Assembly: GCA_947462945.1 (NCBI GenBank)
Contig: CANHTE010000148.1
Coordinates: 1-5,059 of the forward strand
Length of the DNA stretch: 5,059 nucleotides
From: Acetobacteraceae bacterium
GTDB lineage: Bacteria; Pseudomonadota; Alphaproteobacteria; Acetobacterales; Acetobacteraceae
Direction: 5' to 3'
The number at the start of each line of letters is the position of its first letter. Within the stretch, counting starts at the first letter, position 1. The notes beneath the pieces are model-generated. The model was given only the letters and a program-made list of their open reading frames with translations. It was not told where the DNA came from and ran no database searches. Of this stretch, positions 1-4,986 are shown piece by piece. The position numbers and the translations under genes were made by a program.

Positions 1-40
1 ATCAGCCATTGGCCGGGCTCCTGGGCTCGGGTTGTGGTCA

Positions 41-88
41 GGCCGAGCGCGGGGAGCTTCCACCTTCCCCGCTCGGCCGCCGCCTTTT
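41..88 (+). terminator. Strong GC hairpin with short T-run, possible terminator
   Basis: The left arm GGCCGAGCG-C-GGGGA (41-55) pairs with TCCCCGCTCGGCC (66-78), with one bulged C and a loop of about 10 nt. After six more bases there is TTTT (85-88). The stem is strong, but the T-run is short and set off from the stem, so intrinsic termination of an upstream + strand transcript is plausible rather than certain. It would insulate the operon that starts near 141-168. No gene end is visible upstream inside the window. Confidence 0.45.
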
Positions 89-107
89 CGGTGGCGCCAA
101 CGATATT

Positions 108-140
108 GGTTGGCTACTCTAGTTAGGTCAACCATTTTAG
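108..140 (+). promoter_or_regulatory. Probable operator/promoter of the XRE operon
   Basis: An imperfect palindrome is centred at 120.5 on CTAG. GGTTG-G-C (108-114) mirrors G-T-CAACC (127-133), with the outer five bases of each arm pairing exactly. A second TAGTTGGGGTC (138-148) resembles TAGTTAGGTC (120-129) inside the palindrome, so half-sites may also be spaced as direct repeats. A weak promoter, TTGGCT (110-115) with CATTTT 17 bp downstream (133-138), would be covered by the palindrome, which fits autorepression by the HTH protein encoded next. The palindrome is seen directly; the promoter and binding role are inferred. Confidence 0.4.
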
Positions 141-167
141 TTGGGGTCTGGCTTGTCCGCTTCGCTT

Positions 168-398
168 TTGCCTCAGCAGGTCCGCGCCGGCCGCGCGCTT
201 GTGGATTGGTCCCAGGGCGCCCTTGCCGCGTCGGCGGGCGTATCGCTCAGCACCGTCAAGGATTTCGAGGCGGGGCGGCGCGAACCCCTGGCGGCCAATC
301 TCGATTCCATCCGGGCAGCCCTGGAAGCGGCCGGTGTGGATTTTATCGCAGAGAACGGCGGGGGGCCTGGCGTGCGACTGCGCAAGGGCACCGCATGA
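168..398 (+). CDS. Small XRE-family HTH regulator
   Basis: This 76-aa protein is essentially a single helix-turn-helix domain. It begins PQQVRAGRALVDWSQ, continues with ALAASAGVSLSTVKDFEAGR (the recognition helix region), and ends with the tail motif AGVDFIAENGGGPGVRLRK. That tail (E-A-A-G-V-x-F-I-x-E-N-G-G-G-x-G-V-R-L-R) is typical of short alphaproteobacterial XRE repressors. The start is uncertain because no ATG and no clear Shine-Dalgarno are present. TTG at 168 matches where related proteins usually begin; TTG at 141 or 153 would add 9 or 5 residues, and a stop at 138-140 bars anything further upstream. Its TGA overlaps the next gene's ATG (ATGA, 395-398). It probably represses its own operon through the palindrome at 108-133. 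Confidence 0.85.
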   Translation: MPQQVRAGRALVDWSQGALAASAGVSLSTVKDFEAGRREPLAANLDSIRAALEAAGVDFIAENGGGPGVRLRKGTA

Positions 399-904
399 CG
401 TGGCAGGCCGCCGCCGCATGGGTTGGTGCGGTGCTGGGCATCGTTAACTTCATCGGTGCCCTGGCGGCCAAGCGCCCGGCGTTCATCTTGCGGCCATGCA
501 GAGACCGGGCCGGCGCCAGCGGGCCGCCTACCCTCATCACCGTGTCGTCAACCTCACGGCCGGTGCATCTGCGGTCGCTGCATCTCTGGCCAAGGCAGCA
601 GGAGACCGATCGGGTTTGGCTTGAAGGCGCAGAGGGCCGCGCCGGCATCGCCAGCATCGTGAATTGGCACCTCAACGGCGGCTTCTCCTTCTTCATCGAA
701 GCCGGCCATCCGTGCAGCATTCGGATTGAGGCATTGAACACCCACGGCTGGCGCTGGGTCGTCATCCGCTGGTCCGACGATAATCGCTGGCAGCCCTTCC
801 CCTGGCATGTCCGCCTTCTGCGACGCGGCCAGGTCGAAGCGCTGAATGATGCCATCGCGACGGAGGCGGGAAGCGCCAGCCTGGATGAGCGTCGCCATGG
901 CTGA
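395..904 (+). CDS. Membrane-anchored protein with beta-rich domain, function unknown
   Basis: A 169-aa protein I do not recognise. Residues 6-25 (AAAWVGAVLGIVNFIGALAA) form one hydrophobic N-terminal membrane segment followed directly by K-R. The rest is soluble. It alternates in a beta-strand-like way (PTLITVSSTSRPVHLRSLHLWP at about 45-66, written here only as a descriptor of P-x-L-I-T-V then R-P-V-x-L), and is rich in Trp (for example HGWRWVVIRW at 117-126). The pattern of a short strand, a polar turn, then R-P-V-h-L resembles Ig-like beta sandwiches found behind single anchors in many uncharacterised bacterial proteins. The start is set by the ATGA overlap with the HTH gene. The stop overlaps the next start by 8 nt, so it is the middle gene of a coupled operon. 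The reading frame stays open upstream to position 32, but that part lies over the HTH gene and is not coding. Confidence 0.75.
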   Translation: MTWQAAAAWVGAVLGIVNFIGALAAKRPAFILRPCRDRAGASGPPTLITVSSTSRPVHLRSLHLWPRQQETDRVWLEGAEGRAGIASIVNWHLNGGFSFFIEAGHPCSIRIEALNTHGWRWVVIRWSDDNRWQPFPWHVRLLRRGQVEALNDAIATEAGSASLDERRHG

Positions 905-1610
905 GGGGAAGGACGGCAACCGCTCCAAGGCTGCCCTCCCGGCGTGGTTGGCGCTCATCATGCAGATCAGTGGCGCGGCGCTCTTGCTCGCCGGCCCCGT
1001 GCTGCATGCGCTGAGTATCGCCCAGGGAAGCGCGTGGCATCTCATGGGAGGCGGCGTCGGATTGCTGGTCTTCGCGTCGCTTGATCGCTTGGAAAGCTTC
1101 AATGCGTGGGGCGTATCCGCCAAGCTGAGGGAGGCGCAGGCAGCCGCAACCGAAGCCGTTGCGAGCGCCGAAGAGGTGCGCCAGATGGCGCTGCCGTTGG
1201 CTCGCATCGGCCTAGGACTTGTGCAGGCGAGCAATCGCCTAGGGAGGGACGAGGCTTCGAAGCAGCGTGTCGAAAGCGAGGTAAAGAAGGTTCTGGACGC
1301 GCTTAAAGCCACTCACTCGGAGAGAACAGCCTGCTACACGGAATGGAACGCTTGGCGGCTCCGCGACAAGGCATCGGAAGTGTTCGAGGCGATTAAGGAA
1401 GCGCATCCGCTGGAGCGAGGCGAAGAGATCCGAAGCTTCCGCAAGCCTTTCAATGATCCGTTCAGGTTAGGCGCTGGGGTAGCGCAGCAAATACGGGCCG
1501 GAGCAAAGGCGCGCGGGCTTCTGACACCCGCTGTAGAAATGCGGATCAGCGAGCTTGAAACTTTCGAGGCAAATCTGGCGCGGTCAGAGGCATCGTCCAG
1601 CCAGCCCTAG
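897..1610 (+). CDS. Two-TM membrane protein with helical cytoplasmic domain, function unknown
   Basis: A 237-aa protein from ATG 897, with GGATGAG about 7 nt upstream as a modest ribosome site; ATG 885 or 846 are possible alternatives. Two hydrophobic segments (about 17-41 and 45-62) form a tight hairpin. They are followed by the motif LESFNAWGVSAKL (65-77) and a heptad-like helix (about 76-103, REAQAAATEAVASAEEV), then a charged, mostly helical C-terminal region to the end. An aromatic-x-x-G-x-x-A-K-L motif right after a two-helix membrane hairpin occurs in other uncharacterised membrane proteins, which suggests the coil starts at the membrane face, probably in the cytoplasm. No enzymatic motif is visible. 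It is the last gene of the operon begun by the XRE regulator. The C-terminal third (about 1310-1600) is visibly less GC-rich than its neighbours. Confidence 0.75.
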   Translation: MAEGKDGNRSKAALPAWLALIMQISGAALLLAGPVLHALSIAQGSAWHLMGGGVGLLVFASLDRLESFNAWGVSAKLREAQAAATEAVASAEEVRQMALPLARIGLGLVQASNRLGRDEASKQRVESEVKKVLDALKATHSERTACYTEWNAWRLRDKASEVFEAIKEAHPLERGEEIRSFRKPFNDPFRLGAGVAQQIRAGAKARGLLTPAVEMRISELETFEANLARSEASSSQP

Positions 1611-1662
1611 GGTATGCCAGACTTGCTGCGTCCTCATGGCGCGACAAGGCCCGCTCCCCTAA

Positions 1663-2133
1663 CTAAGCCGCACGCTTCCAGGTGCGGCCGGTGCGTTCCA
1701 AGCGGTGCTCGCCGTGCAAGGCTTCGTCCAGCTCGGCCAGGGCGGCCAGCTCTTCCCGCACGCTCACATCCTCGCCCAGGTGTTCCAGCACCACGAACCG
1801 GACCAGGCGTTCAGCCGCCGAATCCACGGCGGTCTCGGCCTTCTCCCATCGCGCCACCGTTTGATCCGTGATGCCCAGCAGCCGCGCCACCGCCGCCTGA
1901 GACAGGCCCAGCAGCTTGCGCACATAGCGCAGCTCGGCCGGCGTGAGGGGCTTCTTCGCGGTGACGATGGCCCGCGCCAGCGCGTTGTGCAGCCCGTCCG
2001 CATCCTCGATGCGCACCGCCGGCCCATCGGGTGTGTCTTCCCGGTGAAAGCCGTTCAGCAGCCACACATCGGGCAAGCCGCTGGCGGTGTAGTGGAAGGG
2101 CTCAGGCACCGCCACTGCCGGGCCACGACGCAT
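1663..2133 (-). CDS. HTH antitoxin of a DUF4258-type toxin-antitoxin pair
   Basis: This 156-aa protein has two parts. The N-terminal part (about 12-50) carries the signature FHYTASGLPDVWLLNGF followed by a G-P-A-V-R-I-E-D-A-D-G-L-H stretch. The Cro/C1-type HTH (about 63-100) contains LTPAELRYVRKLLGLSQ, A-x-V-A-R-L-L-G-I and TDQTVARWEKAE. This layout is that of HTH antitoxins encoded next to DUF4258 proteins. It resembles MqsA in having an N-terminal partner-binding part and a C-terminal HTH, but it contains no cysteine, so no MqsA-type zinc site. ATG 2133 has GAAGG about 8 nt upstream. GTG 2148 is an alternative that would make a 4-nt GTGA overlap with the toxin stop and add 5 residues. It probably neutralises the toxin and represses the operon through the palindrome at 2481-2497. 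Confidence 0.85.
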   Translation of the reverse strand: MRRGPAVAVPEPFHYTASGLPDVWLLNGFHREDTPDGPAVRIEDADGLHNALARAIVTAKKPLTPAELRYVRKLLGLSQAAVARLLGITDQTVARWEKAETAVDSAAERLVRFVVLEHLGEDVSVREELAALAELDEALHGEHRLERTGRTWKRAA

Positions 2134-2144
2134 GCGACGCGCCT

Positions 2145-2462
2145 TCACTGCCGGTCTTTCCACATCACTGTGACCACCCGCAGACGATCCCCGGCGGCCA
2201 GCACCGTCACGGTTGCCGCGTCCCGTCCGCCGGGCATCCGAAGCTCCATCGTTGCCTTCCATTCGTCGCCCTCCTGCACGGGGTCATCCTGCACCGCGCC
2301 CTCCCGCAATATGCGGAAGACCTCGGGCGCGATGATGTCACGCGCTTCCATCTGTTCCTGTGCGTGCAAGGTGAGCTGGACATTGGCGCTGTTGCTGGCG
2401 CGTTCGCGGATACGCTGCGTTGCCATCTCCGGCGTGAGGCGCCATTGCCTCGGCTTGCGCAT
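2145..2462 (-). CDS. DUF4258-family putative toxin
   Basis: A 105-aa protein. The N-terminal helix (MATQRIRERASNSANVQL, about 13-30) leads into the family signature T-L-H-A-Q-E-Q-M-E-A-R-D-I (31-43), then F-R-I-L-R-E-G-A-V (49-57), and then beta strands ending A-A-G-D-R-L-R-V-V-T-V-M-W. H33 in the H-A-x-E-x-M-x-x-R motif is the conserved family position and a candidate functional residue. Members of this family pair with HTH proteins like the one encoded next and are thought to have a RelE/barnase-like ribonuclease fold. Toxicity here is inferred, not seen. ATG 2462 has a good ribosome site (GGGGAG about 6 nt upstream). The toxin comes before the antitoxin, as in mqsRA and higBA, the reverse of most type II pairs. 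Confidence 0.82.
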   Translation of the reverse strand: MRKPRQWRLTPEMATQRIRERASNSANVQLTLHAQEQMEARDIIAPEVFRILREGAVQDDPVQEGDEWKATMELRMPGGRDAATVTVLAAGDRLRVVTVMWKDRQ

Positions 2463-2480
2463 GCACCGCTCCCCTTGCGT

Positions 2481-2497
2481 CCTATCAATTTGATAGG
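2481..2497 (-). promoter_or_regulatory. Perfect palindromic operator of the toxin-antitoxin operon
   Basis: CCTATCAATTTGATAGG is a perfect inverted repeat: eight-base arms (CCTATCAA / TTGATAGG) around a single central T. It lies 18 bases upstream of the toxin ATG and just before its ribosome site, so a bound repressor would block initiation. The size and symmetry suit a dimer of the downstream HTH antitoxin. On the - strand a TTGCCC lies about 14-17 bp upstream of AT-rich hexamers inside the palindrome, so the -10 element may be within it. The symmetry is seen directly; the binding is inferred. Confidence 0.7.
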
Positions 2498-2638
2498 TGC
2501 GGAGAGGAAGGGCAAGGGGTTTCTGCCGGGGCCGGCCGAATTCACAAGGGGTGTGATTCCAGCTCATACCCCTGGCGGCCGCGCAAGGGCCGGCAAGGTC
2601 ACGGCGGGGGAAGCTGGTCACCCTGGAGGGGGCGCAGG

Positions 2639-2660
2639 TTTTCGCCCTGGAGGGCGAAAA
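2639..2660. repeat. 10-bp perfect inverted repeat
   Basis: TTTTCGCCCT (2639-2648) and AGGGCGAAAA (2651-2660) are exact reverse complements around GG. As RNA the stem would be CGCCC/GGGCG with a TGGA loop. The flanking T and A tracts are in the order opposite to a terminator on either strand (T-tract 5', A-tract 3'), so it is more likely a protein site or part of the compound repeat cluster. CCCTGGAGGG inside it also occurs as a direct copy at 2621-2630. Confidence 0.6.
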
Positions 2661-2682
2661 AGGTATCGCTTCAAACGATACC
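2657..2682 (-). terminator. Intrinsic terminator of the resolvase gene
   Basis: Read on the - strand, GGTATCG (2682-2676) and CGATACC (2668-2662) form a 7-bp stem with a 7-nt loop, followed immediately by TTTTT (2661-2657). It lies about 50 nt after the resolvase stop at 2731 and before the toxin-antitoxin promoter. It should therefore keep resolvase transcription out of the toxin-antitoxin operon, leaving that operon under its own control. Confidence 0.6.
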
Positions 2683-2719
2683 CTATGTTCAGCGTAGGGT
2701 CTCAGCTCAACTGAGACCC
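2680..2719. repeat. Compound palindrome downstream of the resolvase (left mirror copy)
   Basis: Two inverted repeats overlap. ACCCTA (2680-2685) pairs with TAGGGT (2695-2700). GGGTCTCAG (2697-2705) pairs perfectly with CTGAGACCC (2711-2719) across CTCAA. The second has a 9-bp arm and starts 12 nt after the resolvase stop. The same two motif types recur in mirror order at 3407-3434 on the other side of the resolvase gene. Confidence 0.65.
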
Positions 2720-2730
2720 CTGGGAGCTGG

Positions 2731-3312
2731 TCAGGCGGTGCCGGTGCTGGCCCCGGGGGTATTCGCCAGGATTCGATAGACGCTGGCCCGGCCGATCCCC
2801 AGGCGGCGGGCAATCTCGGCCGGCGGGACCTTCTCCGCGTGCAGCGCCAGCACTTCGGCGCCCTTGGCTTGGGCGGTGGGGGCACGGCCCTTGTAGCGGC
2901 CTTCGCTCTTCGCCTTGGCGATGCCCTCGCGCTGGCGCTCCAACATCAAGGCCCGCTCGAATTCGGCCACGGCGCCAAGCATGGTCAGCATCATGCGGCC
3001 GGTGGGGGTGTTGGTGTCCACTTCGGCACCGCCCATGGACAGGACGCGCAGCGCCACGCCTTTGGCTTCGAGGCGCGCCATGATGGCGAGCATATCCGCC
3101 ACGGAACGGGCCAGGCGGTCCGGCTTCGTCACCACCAAGGTATCGCCTTGGCGGGCGAAGGCGATGGCGGCTTCCATCTGGTCCCGCTTGCCGATGGATG
3201 AGACCTGTTCCGCGAAGACGCGGGTGCAGCCGGCGGCGGCCAGGTCCCGGTGCTGGGCCTCCAGGCCGGCTTCCTGTTCGGTGGTGGAGGTCCGGGCGTA
3301 TCCGATGAACAT
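2731..3312 (-). CDS. Serine recombinase, resolvase/invertase family
   Basis: A complete 193-aa small serine recombinase, the usual length for TnpR/Hin-type enzymes. The N-terminus MFIGYARTSTTEQ places the nucleophilic serine at residue 9, next to R7. K-P-D-R-L-A-R (63-69) supplies the active-site arginines, and the A-E-F-E-R-x-L-x-L-E-R stretch (116-126) opens the long E helix. G-R-A-P (142-145) marks the arm into the DNA-binding domain. A C-terminal HTH, PAEIARRLGIGRASVYRIL, spans 164-182. It makes 2-bp staggered cuts and rejoins DNA to resolve or invert segments. No transposase is adjacent, so it may resolve element multimers or invert a local segment rather than serve a Tn3 transposon. ATG 3312 is the start; only a weak GGAAA precedes it. 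Confidence 0.93.
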   Translation of the reverse strand: MFIGYARTSTTEQEAGLEAQHRDLAAAGCTRVFAEQVSSIGKRDQMEAAIAFARQGDTLVVTKPDRLARSVADMLAIMARLEAKGVALRVLSMGGAEVDTNTPTGRMMLTMLGAVAEFERALMLERQREGIAKAKSEGRYKGRAPTAQAKGAEVLALHAEKVPPAEIARRLGIGRASVYRILANTPGASTGTA

Positions 3313-3400
3313 TTGAGGGTTTCCGTCTCACTGGGTTCTAAGACGTTATCGCTTGGCGTGTCTCAAAGGTCAAGGGGTATTCATATGGGACGCATTTCCG
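3313..3400 (-). promoter_or_regulatory. Probable resolvase promoter and recombination (res-like) site
   Basis: Small serine recombinases usually act at sites just upstream of their own gene. Here TAAGAC (3339-3344) and GTCTCA (3360-3365) bound a 27-bp imperfect dyad, close to the roughly 28-bp size of a res subsite. Another GTCTCA lies at 3325-3330, with TGAG at 3314-3317 as a weak partner. On the - strand, TTGAGA (overlapping 3360-3366) with a 17-bp spacer to TCTTAG gives a possible promoter inside the same DNA, so binding would autoregulate the gene. This is inferred from position, size and motif repetition. Confidence 0.45.
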
Positions 3401-3406
3401 GGGAGT

Positions 3407-3434
3407 GTGAGACGTCTCACTAGGGCAAGCCCTA
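3407..3434. repeat. Two adjoining perfect palindromes (right mirror copy)
   Basis: GTGAGACGTCTCAC (3407-3420) is a perfect 14-bp palindrome. It is followed directly by TAGGGCAAGCCCTA (3421-3434), with 6-bp arms around AA. Both motif types match the pair at 2680-2719 in mirrored order: the GAGAC palindrome is nearer the resolvase gene and the CCCTA/TAGGG palindrome is outside. They may be accessory recombinase-binding sites or the ends of a cassette that carries the recombinase. Confidence 0.6.
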
Positions 3435-3514
3435 TTGAGGCAATCGCGCGGGGAGAGGGCGGGCAGGAACATGATTGCCGCGCGCCAAGCCTCGCCATGT
3501 GGTGCCCCTACTCC

Positions 3515-4819
3515 CTACCGCTTCGCCTTGCCCTTGCGTGGCACCATCGGAACCACGTTGCCGGGCGCTTCCGCCACGCTGGCCACGGTCAGCACATGGC
3601 TGGCCCAACGGATCAGGGCCTTTTCGCGCTCCCGCGTATATTCGTGCATCTGGTAAACCGCCTTCACCCCGCCCTTCGAGGCGCTGGCGGCGTGGTTCAA
3701 GATGCGGTCCGCCACGTCGGACGAAATGCCCAGCCGGGCCATGGTGGTAACTCCGGTGCGGCGCAGATCATGGAAGCGCCACGGCGCAAGCTCGGGCGGC
3801 TTCACCCCTTGCTGGGTCCGATCCTTGGCCACCTGGCGATCAAGGCGCAGCTTCGCAGGCGAGAACCCGGAGAGGCCCGTCTTGCCGGTGTTGGTGAACA
3901 CCAGCGCGCAGCTCTCGAAGCGCGGTAGCGCCCGGAGAATGGACCGCGCGGCCGGCGCCAGGTGGACGATATGGGGGCGCCCGTTCTTCGTCCGGCCGGC
4001 GGGTTGCGTCCAGGTGGTCAGGTCTGGCGAGACCTCAGCCCATGACATGCCGGCCAGGTCTTCGCGGCGTTGCAAGGTCAGGATCAGGAAGCGGATAAAC
4101 GGGCCATAGGGGTGGCCAACTTTCCCCGCCGCCTGCCACACGGCGGCCAGCTCGGCATCGCTCAAAGCGCGGTCTCGGTCCCGGCTCTTCTTCACCGGGG
4201 CCATGTCCGCCAGCGGGTTGCGTGGCAGCTCCCCGCGCTGCCGGGTCCACTCGAAAGCGGCGCGCATCAGGCGATGCGCCTGTCGCGCGGCGCCAGGCCC
4301 TCGCGTGCGGGTGATGTTGTCCAGGGCCTCTTGAATGACCGCGGAATTGATCGAGGCGGCGGGGCGGTCCAGCCACGCGGGCAAAGCCAGATGGATAGTC
4401 CGCTCCGCTTCCGCCGCGTATCGAGGCTTCCGGTTCACATCGAGGTGCAGCTCGCGCCAGTTGGAGGCGAGGGCGCGCAGGGTGAAAGCATCGGCCTTGG
4501 CCGCGTCCCGCGCTGCCTTCCGCCCGGCCACCTGCACCGCCTTAGGGTCCCCGCCGGCTTTGACTTCGCCTCACGCTACCTCGGCTCGCTTGCGCGCCTG
4601 GTCCACCGTCACCGCCCCATACTCGCCAAGGGCCAGGCGTTTCACCTTGCCCGCCGCCTTGTATTGGAGGTGGAACACCTTGGCGCCTTGTGCGGTGATG
4701 CGGACCGCGAAGCCGCGCAGCTCGCTACAGAAAAGCCAAATGTCCCGCCGGCCTGGCGGGCAGATGGCATCATCAACCACGCGCTTTGTGAGACGCTGGG
4801 CTGGGTTCTGCCGCTTCAT
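3515..4819 (-). pseudogene. P4-type tyrosine integrase interrupted by an in-frame TGA
   Basis: One continuous frame, 434 codons with the stop, broken by TGA at 4571-4573. The upstream part (MKRQNPAQRLTKRVVDDAI, then F-A-V-R-I-T, V-F-H-L-Q-Y, L-A-L-G-E-Y-G and V-D-Q-A-R-K-R-A) is the arm-binding DUF4102 domain. The downstream part holds the core-binding and catalytic domains. Numbered from GTG 4537, the catalytic set is complete: R157 (L-Q-R-R-E-D), K184 (T-K-N-G-R), H256-D-L-R259, H282 (L-N-H-A) and Y295 (K-A-V-Y). Relatives have R at the stop position (E-A-R-G-E-V), so CGA to TGA is the likely change. A restart at GTG 4537 would give a 340-aa product without the arm domain. ATG 4855, with AAAGG 6 nt upstream, is an alternative start for the whole gene. 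A sequencing error is possible. Confidence 0.85.
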
Positions 4820-4831
4820 GCCGGGTGCCGG

Positions 4832-4957
4832 CTGTAAGAATTGTAAGCAGCCCATGGCGGGCCTTTCTTACAAATCGAGGCACCGCAAGCCCCTGTAGAA
4901 ATGGGGCTTTTAGGCTTTGTAAGAATGTTAGAATTGTAAGAACACAACATATAAGAA
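4832..4957. repeat. TTGTAAGAA repeat clusters, probable integrase arm sites/attP
   Basis: Copies of a 9-mer close to TTGTAAGAA lie at 4832-4840 (first base C), 4841-4847 (TTGTAAG), 4865-4873 (inverted, exact), 4917-4925 (exact), 4926-4933 (TGTTAGAA), 4934-4942 (exact) and 4949-4957 (ATATAAGAA). They form a left group, partly inverted, and a right tandem group on either side of the hairpin at 4887-4911. The region is AT-rich in a GC-rich window and lies directly upstream of the integrase, where P4-like integrases bind arm sites. It could also act as an int operator or as iterons. TACAAT on the - strand (4939-4934) could be the int -10 element. Confidence 0.6.
4887..4911 (+). terminator. Hairpin with T-run between the repeat clusters
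   Basis: AAGCCCC (4887-4893) pairs with GGGGCTT (4903-4909) across a 9-nt loop, with four T at 4908-4911. On the + strand this has terminator form, although no + strand gene ends nearby inside the window. Its central place between the repeat clusters also makes it a candidate attachment core or accessory protein site. Confidence 0.4.
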
Positions 4958-4964
4958 CCCCTTT

Positions 4965-4986
4965 CCCGATGGTGGAACCAATCGGG
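4965..4986. repeat. Hairpin-forming inverted repeat
   Basis: CCCGATGGT and ACC-A-ATCGGG pair across a 3-nt loop with one bulged A. It lies just outside the right-hand repeat cluster. No gene can be assigned from 4958 to the window end; the open frames there lack any recognisable protein feature. Confidence 0.4.

Noticed and set aside
32..394. Open frame extending the 169-aa protein upstream to position 32
   Set aside because: It overlaps the HTH gene in another frame, has no ribosome site and an arginine-rich, domain-free translation. The ATGA start at 395 explains the coding part.
1211..1243. Two CCTAGG sites 27 bp apart in the two-TM gene, plus CCCTAGGG at its stop
   Set aside because: They lie in coding sequence, flanks do not match, and no further symmetry supports a binding array.
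554..1312. Long - strand open frame opposite the membrane genes
   Set aside because: It straddles both + strand genes, has low-complexity Ser/Ala-rich translation, and looks like a high-GC antisense shadow.
1705..2714. Long + strand open frames opposite the toxin-antitoxin genes
   Set aside because: The translations are rich in His, Arg and Pro without domain signature, while the - strand has recognisable families with ribosome sites and overlap.
2839..3316. + strand frames opposite the resolvase
   Set aside because: They are shadows of a clear serine recombinase on the - strand.
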